A stretch of 62,351 bases of DNA from the NCBI GenBank assembly GCA_013349585.1, contig DUZG01000005.1:1-62351 (forward strand), given 5' to 3'. Positions within the stretch are counted from its first letter, which is position 1. Each line of letters starts with the position of its first letter. This document shows, in pieces, positions 38,333 through 47,039 of this stretch. This stretch comes from Nitrospinota bacterium. GTDB lineage: Bacteria > Nitrospinota > Nitrospinia > Nitrospinales > VA-1. A model generated the notes under the pieces. The model saw only the letters and a program-made list of their open reading frames with translations, searched no databases and had not been told where the DNA came from. The position numbers and the translations under genes are program-made.

Positions 38333-38676
38333 TCGACCCAGGCTGTGTGAAAACGTAAAGTACAGATATTTTTTAAGTGACAGTTATCTCATTTATTTTT
38401 AATTCCAGATTAAGTTATTTTGAGCCTTCGGCAGGTATCACTTTAAACCCCATCTTGAGCGAGTTTATCTCATCAACAAATACGTCAATAACTCTGACAG
38501 GATTATCTTCTGCTATATAATCTTCAAACTGGTCGAGGAACAGGGTTCATTGCTGCCGACTTGCACCTTCAACAAAACGCTTCATTATGTCCTCGCCTCT
38601 ATTACGATAACAATGCAAAAATATAACATCGCTTAATAATATTGACGACTCTGTATTTTTACATAGTCTGGGTCGA
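38333..38676 (-). mobile_element. Decayed IS1182-like insertion sequence remnant with terminal inverted repeats
   Basis: A 344-bp element bounded by imperfect inverted repeats at 38333-38355 (TCGACCCAGGCTGTGTGAAA) and 38655-38676 (its inverse, reading TCGACCCAGACTATGTAAAA on the other strand). Inside, 38585-38415 on the minus strand encodes the N-terminus of an IS1182-family transposase: MKRFVEGASRQQ, an in-frame TGA, then DYIAEDNPVRVIDVFVDE and GFKVIPAEGSK to a stop. The catalytic part is deleted. It is a non-autonomous relic. Confidence 0.85.
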
Positions 38677-38712
38677 AAGAGGGCATAAGGTAAATTCTCC
38701 AAGCTGAATCAT

Positions 38713-38795
38713 CGCATAAGGAATATTGGTTTTTTGTGTCGAGCGAGATAGGTTTTGTATGGAATTTCTTCTTTTTAAATTTGTTTCGCGCCTAG
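38713..38795 (+). repeat. Dispersed repeat, copy A (at the 3' end of the FKBP gene)
   Basis: This stretch matches copy B at 39424-39517 over about 80 bases with scattered differences: GCATAAGGAATATT, TTTTTTGTGTCGAGCGAGAT, TTTTGTATGGAATTTCT. Both copies overlap the stop-codon end of a minus-strand gene. A shorter piece of the same repeat (GTCGAAAGAGGGCATAAGG, 38672-38690) abuts the insertion-sequence remnant. Confidence 0.65.
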
Positions 38796-39274
38796 TGGAC
38801 TTCCATCAATTCGACATCAAAAACTAAAGTGGCATTGGGTGGAATTGCACCGCCGGCACCACGTGTGCCATAACCCAAAGAGGATGGAATGATTAATGTC
38901 CGTTGCCCTCCAACTTTCATGCCTTGCACGCCTTGATCCCAACCTTTGATGACCTGCCCTGCCCCGAGTTTGAATTTGAAGTTGCCCGGACGATCACGGG
39001 AACTATCAAACTTTTTTCCTTTATTCTCTAGGCAGCTAAGCACGCGTTCCTTGCTAACGAATTGTGGGAGTTCACGACACTCTTTTGGAGCAGATTTATC
39101 AAACAGCCAACCAGTATAATGGACATTCACAATCTTACCTGAAATTGCTTCTTCTCCTGATCCAATTTTCACATCAAATTTAGTCAATTTTCCCTCATAA
39201 GCACTCGCATGAGTAGCCAGAATAAGACCATATATAAATATGCTTAATACAGAAAAAAATTTCATTACAGACAT
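38792..39274 (-). CDS. Exported FKBP-type peptidyl-prolyl isomerase
   Basis: About 160 residues: a signal peptide (MKFFSVLSIFIYGLILATHASA), then an FKBP domain with GKIVNVHYTGWLF, KFDSSRDRPGNFKFKLGAGQVIKGWDQGVQGMKVGGQRTL in family order, and PPNATLVFDVELMEVH at the C-terminus. An insert of about 25 residues with two cysteines (KECRELPQ... VLSCLENK) interrupts the first half of the fold and may hold a disulfide. It catalyses proline isomerisation in the periplasm. The ATG giving MSVMKFF is chosen because GAGGT lies five bases upstream. Confidence 0.9.
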   Translation of the reverse strand: MSVMKFFSVLSIFIYGLILATHASAYEGKLTKFDVKIGSGEEAISGKIVNVHYTGWLFDKSAPKECRELPQFVSKERVLSCLENKGKKFDSSRDRPGNFKFKLGAGQVIKGWDQGVQGMKVGGQRTLIIPSSLGYGTRGAGGAIPPNATLVFDVELMEVH

Positions 39275-39423
39275 TGTGACCTCAAAAAATAAATTTAGTA
39301 ATTTAAATATCATTATATATTACCTCACCTATTCGATAAAAAAGAATGAAGTTGATCTTTTTATATTTATGCAAGATTCTCTGTGAAAAGGAAATCTTTG
39401 AATAGCCTGTCATTCTGGCTAGC

Positions 39424-39517
39424 AGTCGAAAGGGGGCATAAAGAATATTTTTTGTGCCGAGCGAGATTAATTTTGCAGGGGATTTCTATTGTTTAAATCT
39501 GCCTTAACTTCTAGTCG
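39424..39517 (+). repeat. Dispersed repeat, copy B (at the 3' end of the lipocalin-like gene)
   Basis: Second copy of the repeat described for 38713-38795, overlapping the stop codon of the minus-strand CrtC/AttH-like gene. Shared blocks include GCATAAAGAATATT, TTTTGTGCCGAGCGAGAT and GGGGATTTCT. The two genes ending in it may share a 3' processing or termination signal. Confidence 0.65.
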
Positions 39518-40629
39518 GGCAAATCTTGTTTGAGTGCATTTCCATATCCTACAAGCTCCACATAGCCTTTTCCGGTTACTGGTTTTCCATTCATAGTTCC
39601 TTTTATTGAGACACTACCTTCCCAATAGGAGCCTGAGATAGATCTCAGGTTATAAAGTTCCTGATCTGAAAAATCGGGCGTGACTCGTAAATGAGTATTG
39701 GATTCGGATAAGTTGATTTCCCAAATTGCGGGGTAGGTGGCTCCGGTGTGTTCGCTGGTCCAAGAACTTTTTGGGGAGATGGAAAAGTTTGAAATCTTTC
39801 GAGAGCTTTCGTCTGCAGAAATAAGCGTGCCGCTGGAATGGGGATCGATCCCGCCATCTTTTTGTCGCAACTGGTAGAGCATGATTTCGGTTTGATTGTC
39901 GAACTTGAGCGAAAACCAGTCCCACCCTACAAGCTTAGGGTTTAGAGGATTGCTGGAAAACTCTCGGTCCATCCAACTGTTTCCTGTCACCTTAAACTCT
40001 TCTCCTTTAATGAAAAGGGAGCCTTCTGTTTTAATTCGGGTGAAGGAAAAATAATGCGAAGCATTTCCTTTGTCGCTTCCTTTAATACTAATACCGTTTT
40101 CCCCATGAAAAACTCTCTTCTTTATGGGTATTAGGTTGAGTTCAATTCCTGTCTCGTTCTCTTGAGCTTTTATTTTTTGTGTATTTCCATCAGCAGTCAA
40201 ACTCCAATCAGAATTCCATACTTTAAAGCGGTCAGATTCGGCGCCGGCATTATTGATTCCTTTTCTATTGATACGTTCGAAGAAATGAAATTTTTTATTG
40301 TGAATATCTGAAACTGTCATGTGGGAAAAATAGATTTGATCCACTTTCCATTTTGAAGCGTTTTCTATAGGGCTATCTCCTTCAAGTCCCACCCGGAAAA
40401 AGGTGAGCTGGTAACCGAATTGTCGTCCATTTTCACTTTGCAGGTTTCCGGTGTAATACCACCATTCTATGCGAAAGGCATCATGAGAATAATTATCGCG
40501 CGGGAATTGGTAATTGTAGCCAGGCAGGGCTTCTTGAAATTTTGGCGAGTATGGAATTTTGGTCTGGCCATGAGCCAAACTGGTAACCAGTATCAGTGAG
40601 AGTAGGAATAAAGTCAGACGATAGGGCAT
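39511..40629 (-). CDS. Lipocalin-like CrtC/AttH-family secreted protein
   Basis: A 372-residue protein with a signal peptide (RLTLFLLSLILVTSLAHG). Two lipocalin-like barrels follow, with family blocks FRIEWWYYTGNL, FGYQLTFFRVGL, GNSWMDREFSS and VGWDWFSLKF. The family (PF07143/PF17186-type) contains CrtC carotenoid hydratases and AttH, often beside LolDE/FtsX-like ABC transporters. No such transporter or carotenoid gene is next to this one. Probable role: binding or modifying a hydrophobic molecule in the periplasm. Copy B of the dispersed repeat overlaps its 3' end. Confidence 0.85.
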   Translation of the reverse strand: MPYRLTLFLLSLILVTSLAHGQTKIPYSPKFQEALPGYNYQFPRDNYSHDAFRIEWWYYTGNLQSENGRQFGYQLTFFRVGLEGDSPIENASKWKVDQIYFSHMTVSDIHNKKFHFFERINRKGINNAGAESDRFKVWNSDWSLTADGNTQKIKAQENETGIELNLIPIKKRVFHGENGISIKGSDKGNASHYFSFTRIKTEGSLFIKGEEFKVTGNSWMDREFSSNPLNPKLVGWDWFSLKFDNQTEIMLYQLRQKDGGIDPHSSGTLISADESSRKISNFSISPKSSWTSEHTGATYPAIWEINLSESNTHLRVTPDFSDQELYNLRSISGSYWEGSVSIKGTMNGKPVTGKGYVELVGYGNALKQDLPD

Positions 40630-40787
40630 GAGGGTCTCAAGGTTTTCCGTAAAATTACCGTCAAGGTTGAAGGGCGTAATAATTCTAAATTATGATTATT
40701 CTCTTTCTAGAGGCTAGCAGAGAGATCGCGAAAATTCAATCGGGCTTCTGTCTGGTTTTGCATATTAATAAGGTTTATACTGGCCCG

Positions 40788-40805
40788 GATTTGCAAGATT
40801 TGCAA
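40788..40805 (+). repeat. Two 9-bp tandem repeats in a gap
   Basis: GATTTGCAA occurs twice in tandem (40788-40796 and 40797-40805) in the 259-base gap before the epimerase gene. The function is unknown and it may be slippage-prone. Confidence 0.4.
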
Positions 40806-40888
40806 GATTAGTAAGGTTTTTTAATGCCCTTTTTCATTTTTTAAATTTTATAAACCCTCCAAGAGACCTATTGGTCAAATCATAATCA

Positions 40889-41734
40889 ATGCGTATTGGC
40901 GTAACAGGGGCTTCAGGGTTTATTGGCTCACACCTTACTGGTGCGCTAAAGAAACATGGCAAAGTGATTGCCTTATCTCGTGGCAAGTCGCTTCCTTCAT
41001 TGGAAGACTTAAAATCTTTTGTTCCTGGGGTTGAATTGTTTTTTCATCTGGGAGGGGTGAACCGAGGGACAGATGAGGCGATCTTGACAGGAAACGTTAC
41101 TGGAACTTTGCGTTTGCTCGAGGCAATTCGAAAATATGGAGAACCTTCTGCGCGGATTTTATTTGCTTCTTCCGCTCAGGTCTATCGCTTAAAAAACCGT
41201 GTGGAAAAAATTTCAGAAACAAGTTCATTGCAGCCAGAGTCCGTTTATGGGGTCAGTAAAAAATCGGCAGAAGATTTGATTCGTATATCAGGTCTTCCGT
41301 ACACAATTTTAAGGTTGGCAAATGTGTATGGACCTGGATGCCGTCCTGAGTACAATTCTGTTGTGGCGACTTTATGTCAACGCGCGAAAAAAAAACTGCC
41401 TTTGAAAATAAACGGGCAGGGCAAACAGAACCGCGATTTTATTTATATCGACGATGTTGTGCGAGCCTTTGTGATGGCAGGGTTTAGTGGAAAACCTTTG
41501 ACGGGAAAAACTTATAATATAAGCTCGGGACAGATGACTTCTTTGGTGAAAGTTGTAAATACCATAAAAGGGTTCGAGAAGAGTGTGAAGGTGGAGTTTA
41601 AGCCTGGGGTCGAAGATAAAATATCTTATTGTTGTGATGCAAGTAGATATAAACGCAAGTATGGCTGGAAACCCAAGACATCTCTTTTGCAGGGTATAGA
41701 AAAATCCCTGAAATATATTGGAAAAAGAAAATGA
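40889..41734 (+). CDS. NAD-dependent epimerase/reductase (extended SDR)
   Basis: A 281-residue extended SDR. The Rossmann motif VTGASGFIGSHL (about residue 4-15), FFHLGGVNRGTDE, the active-site Ser-Tyr-Lys arrangement (SSAQVYR... YGVSKKSAE) and RLANVYGPG are present. It most resembles UDP-sugar epimerases, reductases or dehydratases. It overlaps the downstream cupin gene by four bases. Reductase and cupin together match the two halves of CapF, the UDP-2-acetamido-2,6-dideoxy-hexulose reductase that makes UDP-N-acetyl-L-fucosamine precursors. That assignment is inferred, and other sugar-epimerase roles remain possible. Confidence 0.8.
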   Translation: MRIGVTGASGFIGSHLTGALKKHGKVIALSRGKSLPSLEDLKSFVPGVELFFHLGGVNRGTDEAILTGNVTGTLRLLEAIRKYGEPSARILFASSAQVYRLKNRVEKISETSSLQPESVYGVSKKSAEDLIRISGLPYTILRLANVYGPGCRPEYNSVVATLCQRAKKKLPLKINGQGKQNRDFIYIDDVVRAFVMAGFSGKPLTGKTYNISSGQMTSLVKVVNTIKGFEKSVKVEFKPGVEDKISYCCDASRYKRKYGWKPKTSLLQGIEKSLKYIGKRK

Positions 41735-42135
41735 AGAATATAGAAATCCAGGATCTTGACAAAAAATCGGATGAAAGAGGTTGGCTGATTGAAGTTCTGG
41801 GAGGGGAATTACCCGAAGGTTGTAAGGAGTTTGGCCAGCTTCATGTTTCCGTTGCCTACCCCGGAAAGGTTCGAGGGAACCATTATCATACTCGTAAGGT
41901 GGAATGGTTTTGTGTGCCGATGGGTACCGGTCTGTTATTGTTAAAAGATCGGGAAACCGGTGAGACTCGTGAAGTGATGATGGGGGTCAACGATTTGAAA
42001 ACTATTAAAATCGAACCGGGTGCCATTCACGCCATCAAGAATATTGGTGAAGGTGATATGGTGTTGTTGGTGTATTCAAGTGAAACATTTGACCCGAAAG
42101 ACCCAGATACTTATTATGAAAAGATATTGGAATAA
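41731..42135 (+). CDS. Cupin-fold sugar-nucleotide enzyme (CapF C-terminal-like)
   Basis: A 134-residue cupin with the CapF C-terminal/WxcM pattern: KSDERGWLIEVLGG, the metal-binding RGNHYHTRKVEWFCVPMG and IEPGAIHAIKNIGEG. Such domains isomerise or bind keto-sugar nucleotides. Separate from its SDR, but overlapping it by four bases, it recalls the fused cupin domain of CapF. ATG start inside the end of the upstream gene. Confidence 0.8.
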   Translation: MKNIEIQDLDKKSDERGWLIEVLGGELPEGCKEFGQLHVSVAYPGKVRGNHYHTRKVEWFCVPMGTGLLLLKDRETGETREVMMGVNDLKTIKIEPGAIHAIKNIGEGDMVLLVYSSETFDPKDPDTYYEKILE

Positions 42136-42220
42136 ATTTCACAGTTTGATCTTTCATTCGTGCAAATAAAATTCAAAGCAGCTTTTTTCAAAGTTAATCC
42201 CGACCAGATAGACCTATTGA

Positions 42221-43303
42221 ATGAAAATTACCTTTATCCTCAGCCAATATAAAAGAATAAGCGGTGGTAACCGTGCCTTGTTTGAATATATTAATCGATT
42301 GAAAAAAATGGACCATTCGGTGCGCTTGTTTGTAGTAGCCAAGCCCGCGAGATGGTATCGAATTGATCACTGGCCTAGGATATTTAACAAAAAGGTTACG
42401 GTTTTAGCTCCAGAAACTATTGATTGGATAGATAACAAAGTCCCCATTGAACTTCTTTCTGTGAATCATGAAAGCTTGATTCCCGATTCTGATATTTTGC
42501 TGGCAACTGCCTGGCAAACTGCCAATTTTTCCGCTTTATTGCCTGAAAGCAAAGGGGGAAAGTTTTATTTTGTCCAGCATCACGAGAGCCTTTGGACTAG
42601 GGAAAAAGGTAAGGCGCAAGCAACTTATCATATGCCTTTCAAGAAAATGGTGATTTCAACCTGGCTGAAAGTTATTCTTAAGGAGCAATACCAGCAGGAG
42701 GCGGAGGTTCTTGTGACTCCCGTGAATCAAGAATCTTTTTATAAAGAGGATAAGAATGAAGATGCAGTTTCGCGGGTGTGCATGCTTCACCATGATTATG
42801 ATTGGAAAGGTTATAAAGATGCGATAGAGGCGGTGAAAAAGGTACGTGCAGAAAACTGCAAGATTGAACTCGTGGTTTTTGGTGAAAAGCTAGAAAATCC
42901 AACCCCTTTATACGAGGAAGCAGGTTTTGAATTCGAATATCATTTCCGACCTACAGGGGAGACCCTCCGAAAAATTTACTCCTCTTGCGGTACCTTTTTG
43001 TGTTCAAGTTGGTATGAAGGTCTTGGGATGCCTGCTATGGAAGCGATGATGTGTGGCACGGCACTTGTAACTACGGATACAGGGGGCAGCCGTGATTATG
43101 CGCTGAATGAGGAAACGGCGTTGGTTTCGCCTATTAAGAATCCAGAAGCTCTTGCAAGAAACCTAATTCGGATTTTAACGGATGAGCCATTAAGGCTTCA
43201 ATTGGCGGAAAAGGGATACCAAAAAATACAACAGTTTTCCTGGGATTCAAATTGTGAGCAGCTGGTCAAATGTTTTGAAAAGTCTCTTGACGATCGAAAA
43301 TGA
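42221..43303 (+). CDS. GT4 glycosyltransferase
   Basis: A 360-residue GT-B enzyme. The N-terminal ITFILSQYKRISGGNRALFEYI includes the GGN acceptor loop. The C-terminal half has a nucleotide-sugar-binding SWYEGLGMPAMEAMMCGTALVTTDTGG with the E-x7-E motif. It is soluble or loosely membrane-bound. It probably acts in O-antigen or surface polysaccharide assembly, following the CapF-like pair after 85 bases. It overlaps the start of the SGNH-hydrolase gene by four bases. Donor sugar unknown. Confidence 0.85.
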   Translation: MKITFILSQYKRISGGNRALFEYINRLKKMDHSVRLFVVAKPARWYRIDHWPRIFNKKVTVLAPETIDWIDNKVPIELLSVNHESLIPDSDILLATAWQTANFSALLPESKGGKFYFVQHHESLWTREKGKAQATYHMPFKKMVISTWLKVILKEQYQQEAEVLVTPVNQESFYKEDKNEDAVSRVCMLHHDYDWKGYKDAIEAVKKVRAENCKIELVVFGEKLENPTPLYEEAGFEFEYHFRPTGETLRKIYSSCGTFLCSSWYEGLGMPAMEAMMCGTALVTTDTGGSRDYALNEETALVSPIKNPEALARNLIRILTDEPLRLQLAEKGYQKIQQFSWDSNCEQLVKCFEKSLDDRK

Positions 43304-44463
43304 CACGAAAATTTTCTAAAAAACAAATATACATTTTTACCGCGATACCTCTTTTGCTGTTTATTGGATTAATGGAATTGGGCGTGAGAACTTTTTGGGA
43401 ATTTGAGCCTAACCGCGTTCTTTGTTACGATCCTATTATGGGTCGATCCTATTGTCCTGAAACAAAGGGCTTTCTAACAGAAAACAAAGTGAAGATGCAT
43501 GTTGAGGTTAACGCTGATGGCTTACTGGGCAAAGCGTATCCAGTAAAGCGTATTCCAGGAATATTTCGCATTGCTGTGTTGGGCGATTCATTCACGTCAG
43601 CAGAAGCAGCAGTACCGGATAAAAAATTTGCGGGAGTTTGGGAAAAGAATTTATCCAGTAAAATCCCGGCGGGAGTTGAAGTGATCAACTTTGGTGTTGG
43701 AGGAACAGGTACCTGGCAACAGTCGCAAATGTTCCATATTAAAGCCCGAAAATATAAGCCGGACGTTACAGTGATAGCTTTTTGCTGGTGTAATGATGTC
43801 GGAAATAATATTGATAAATTCAAAAGCGGAGACATGAACCCGCTTTTGGATGAGTATAAAGTAGGGTGGTTAAAAGTTTTGCAGGCGAAACGTAAAAACT
43901 TTAATAAGTGGCTATGGAACAATAGTGCTTTGTACCAATTTACCCGAACCAAATATAACCATCTGGAACATTATTTTAAAAGAATGTTTTTACCTGACTA
44001 TATGAAGAAGGTGCCTTCTCCTGATAAAAAAATACCCAAACCTGGCAATGCGGAGGTGGATAAAAAAAATACTCCAAAGTATCTCAAAGATACCGCATCT
44101 ATTTTTGATGATTTATTTTTCTTTGACTCGGAAGGTTGGGAGTTGACGCGAAAACTATTTGTGAAGCTCAAACAGGAAGTCCTTAAAAATGGAGGAAACC
44201 TGGCAGTTATCCATTTTGGTGGGCATCATCAGTACCGTAATTTCCCTGTTTTACCAGTAAAACAGTTTGATGCGTTTTTGGAATCGGAGGATATTGCTCA
44301 TTTTAATGCCTTTGATCTGTTTATCAAAATTGATGATGAATTTTTGTCGAAAAATTTTATTCCCAATGATGGTCATTTTAATGAAACCGGACATCGGCAT
44401 TTCGCCGAATTTTCTACGAAATTTTTACTAGACCAGATAGAAAAAGCAGATAGTAATTTATAA
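43300..44463 (+). CDS. Membrane-anchored SGNH/GDSL hydrolase
   Basis: A 387-residue protein with an N-terminal anchor (IYIFTAIPLLLFIGLMELGV). The SGNH active-site blocks are in order: the serine in VLGDSFTSAEA (block I), FGVGGTGTWQQ (block II glycine), CWCNDVGNNI (block III Asn) and NDGHFNETGHRHF (block V Asp and His). It likely acts on acetyl or acyl groups of surface glycans (O-acetylation or deacetylation). It is translationally coupled to the upstream glycosyltransferase. A GT2 gene follows after 55 bases. Confidence 0.85.
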   Translation: MTRKFSKKQIYIFTAIPLLLFIGLMELGVRTFWEFEPNRVLCYDPIMGRSYCPETKGFLTENKVKMHVEVNADGLLGKAYPVKRIPGIFRIAVLGDSFTSAEAAVPDKKFAGVWEKNLSSKIPAGVEVINFGVGGTGTWQQSQMFHIKARKYKPDVTVIAFCWCNDVGNNIDKFKSGDMNPLLDEYKVGWLKVLQAKRKNFNKWLWNNSALYQFTRTKYNHLEHYFKRMFLPDYMKKVPSPDKKIPKPGNAEVDKKNTPKYLKDTASIFDDLFFFDSEGWELTRKLFVKLKQEVLKNGGNLAVIHFGGHHQYRNFPVLPVKQFDAFLESEDIAHFNAFDLFIKIDDEFLSKNFIPNDGHFNETGHRHFAEFSTKFLLDQIEKADSNL

Positions 44464-44518
44464 ATTTAAGTACTGCATCAACCCCCCTCTTCTAAAATAT
44501 TCTTGAGATAAACAGCAA

Positions 44519-45556
44519 ATGAAAAAAATTTCGGCTATTGTTGTTAACTGGAATGGAAAAGAAGTGCTCTCTGGATGTCTTAGATCTTTATTGAATCAGG
44601 ATTACGAAGATGTCGAAATTCTGGTGGTCGATAATGGATCCGAAGATGGATCGCAGGCTTTAGTCAAAAAAGAGTTCCCTTCTGTCAAATTAGTTGAGAA
44701 CGAAGCGAATCTGGGGTTCGGGCCAGCAGTGAACAAAGGGTTTGAGAAAGCTGAGGGAGATTGTTTTATTTTTTTGAATAATGATTTGGCGTTACAGCCG
44801 GATTGCCTCCGCCAGCTTGCAAAACTGTTAGATTCTGATCCAACCGTGGGGGCCGCAATCCCAAAAATTTTATATTATTCCTTGTCAGAAAAAAATGTTC
44901 CAAAAGAACCGGCAAGAATAAATTCGTATGGAGTGCTGATAAATTATACGGGCATTGCCTGCCCCAATTTAATTAATCAGTTTGATCAACCTGACCTACC
45001 CTTGACAGAGTCAGCGTGCGGAGGAATATTCATGCTCCCAAGAGAGGTCTATGAGAAAGTTGGAGGATTTGACGATGATTTATTTTTATATCACGAAGAC
45101 CATGATCTTTCATGGAGAATCAGGATGATGGGATGGAAATTGATGGTGGTGCCGGATTCTGTTTGTTACCACCATTATAATTTTAATAAAGGCGTGCTTA
45201 AGTTTTATCGATCTGAAAAAAATAGATTACATATTTTATTGAAAAACTTTGAGTGCAAAACTTTATGTTTGATTGCGCCCGCAATCGTCCTGGTTGAAAT
45301 GTCACAAATCGTACATGCTCTATTCCATGGATGGTTTTTTCTGAAGCTAAAGAGCTATTGGGAGATCGCCGCACAATCCATAAAAATAAGTAGAAAAAGA
45401 AGACAAATTCAATTCACCCGAAAAGTGACAGATAAAGAAATTGTCAGGTTACATCAGGATATTATTGCGGTCACTGAATTAAAAAACCCGCTGGTGGATT
45501 ATTTTTTGAATCCAATACTGAAGCTTTATTGGATTTGCATTCGTGGTTTAATTTAA
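44519..45556 (+). CDS. GT2 family glycosyltransferase
   Basis: A 345-residue GT-A glycosyltransferase. The N-terminal ISAIVVNWNGKEVLSGCLRSLL with VDNGSEDGS (donor site) is typical of GT2. FIFLNNDLALQPD supplies the DxD-like metal motif. FMLPREVYEKVGGFDDDLFLYHEDHDLSWR is the acceptor/catalytic block, with the ED base. It resembles rhamnosyltransferases. A hydrophobic stretch near residue 245 (LCLIAPAIVLVEMSQIVHALF) may attach it to the membrane. It ends overlapping the stop of a convergent minus-strand gene. Confidence 0.9.
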   Translation: MKKISAIVVNWNGKEVLSGCLRSLLNQDYEDVEILVVDNGSEDGSQALVKKEFPSVKLVENEANLGFGPAVNKGFEKAEGDCFIFLNNDLALQPDCLRQLAKLLDSDPTVGAAIPKILYYSLSEKNVPKEPARINSYGVLINYTGIACPNLINQFDQPDLPLTESACGGIFMLPREVYEKVGGFDDDLFLYHEDHDLSWRIRMMGWKLMVVPDSVCYHHYNFNKGVLKFYRSEKNRLHILLKNFECKTLCLIAPAIVLVEMSQIVHALFHGWFFLKLKSYWEIAAQSIKISRKRRQIQFTRKVTDKEIVRLHQDIIAVTELKNPLVDYFLNPILKLYWICIRGLI

Positions 45557-46917
45557 GTTTCTGTTTTAGGGTAGAGTAACTCTGCTATGACTTCCCGCCT
45601 ATAAAGAAATATTTTTTCCAAGTCTTTCCTGACAAGCCAGTGAGCTATTACATCGCCTGGAGTCCAACCAGGTAGCTTGTAGAGCACCTTATCTCGAATA
45701 AGAGTCCCGCCATTTTTTTCAAAAAACTCATGAGTATGATGCCAGAAAAGATAGGGCCCGCGCGTTTGCATATCGGAAAAACGAACCCCAAAGATGCATT
45801 CTGTTATTTTGGATTGCCAGTGGATTGGTATTCCTCTAATTTTTAAACTGTAATCGAGTATCGTTCCCTCTTGAATTGGGGATGACGTGACTTTAAGAAT
45901 TTTAAATTGTAGGAATTCAGGAGTCAGGGCTTCTAGATTCTGTGGATCTGTGAAAAAAGAAAATGTCTTATCTAGAGGTTGTGGAACCCATTGTTCAACC
46001 GCCAGAGTATGCCCGGCTTGGTCGCAGATGATCTTTAATGCATTTTTTAATTTTGGGTAGATAAATTTATAGCCCAAACTTTTAACAAGATCTGAATTAA
46101 TTTTTTGGCTATTTATTAGTAACTGAGACATTTCCCCCAGTAATAATTTCAATACCCAACCGGGGACGGGGAAAATAGAAGGTCGTTTTAGTATCCTAGA
46201 CAATGTGGATGTGAATTCACAGTTGGTCACCGGATTGGGGCTCAGGGCATTAACAGGGCCTTCGTAAGAAGGATTATCGATTGCTTCAACTATCAACCCT
46301 GCGAGGTCGCGAACATGAATCCAGCTCATCCATTGGTTGCCATTGCTGATTTTTCCTCCTAAACCAAGTTTGAATAGGGGCAGCATTTTTTCCATAGCCC
46401 CACCATCAAAACCCAATACTATTCCTATTCGGAAAGCGACGGTACGTATATTTAATTCTTTAGCCTTAAAGGTTTCTTCTTCCCAGTCTCGACAAACTTT
46501 GGCAAGAAACCCATGTCCGGTAGGTGCTGATTCATCTGCAACATGAGCATTTTCATAAATTCCGATTGCAGAGGCGGAAATCCAGGTTTTTATAGGATTG
46601 GAATTATTTCGAAAATAGTCAATGAGATTACGAGTTGCTATAATTCTTGAATTATAGATTGCTTGTTTTCTTTTTGAGGTCCAACGTCCACTGGCAACGT
46701 TTTCTCCACAAAGATTTATTACCGTATCAATGTCATCTTTTATGTGAGTTAAGGTTTTTTTAGAGCTCCATTCTATTATTTTACAGGCAACAGGAAGCCG
46801 TACCTGGGCTGATTTAATATCGCGGGTTAAGACGATTATTTTGTGGCCTTTTTCGGCTAGCAAAGGAAGTAGCGTTTTTCCTACAAAACCCGTTGCGCAA
46901 GTGACTAGAATTTTCAT
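45553..46917 (-). CDS. TIGR01777-family epimerase fused to a SRPBCC-like domain
   Basis: About 454 residues. The N-terminal extended SDR of the TIGR01777/SDR39U1 type has ILVTCATGFVGKTLLPLL (with Cys in the Gly-rich loop), NLCGENVASGRWTSKRKQ and IHVRDLAGLIVEAI. The C-terminal 150 residues form a SRPBCC/START-like cavity domain (VEQWVPQPLDKTFSFFTDPQNLEALTP). Fusions of these domains are known, commonly in reversed order. The substrate is unknown, with lipid or sugar handling likely. The ATG giving MKILVT is chosen over an upstream start. Stops overlap with the convergent GT2 gene. Confidence 0.85.
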   Translation of the reverse strand: MKILVTCATGFVGKTLLPLLAEKGHKIIVLTRDIKSAQVRLPVACKIIEWSSKKTLTHIKDDIDTVINLCGENVASGRWTSKRKQAIYNSRIIATRNLIDYFRNNSNPIKTWISASAIGIYENAHVADESAPTGHGFLAKVCRDWEEETFKAKELNIRTVAFRIGIVLGFDGGAMEKMLPLFKLGLGGKISNGNQWMSWIHVRDLAGLIVEAIDNPSYEGPVNALSPNPVTNCEFTSTLSRILKRPSIFPVPGWVLKLLLGEMSQLLINSQKINSDLVKSLGYKFIYPKLKNALKIICDQAGHTLAVEQWVPQPLDKTFSFFTDPQNLEALTPEFLQFKILKVTSSPIQEGTILDYSLKIRGIPIHWQSKITECIFGVRFSDMQTRGPYLFWHHTHEFFEKNGGTLIRDKVLYKLPGWTPGDVIAHWLVRKDLEKIFLYRREVIAELLYPKTET

Positions 46918-47039
46918 ATAATTTTTCAGTTCTATTTGAAAGAATTGATTAGAAACTATTGCTAATTTTAAAATTATTGACAAGCAAAAATTAATCTGTA
47001 CCGTTACACTCTTACCAATCTTTAACGAAGGAAACGCTC

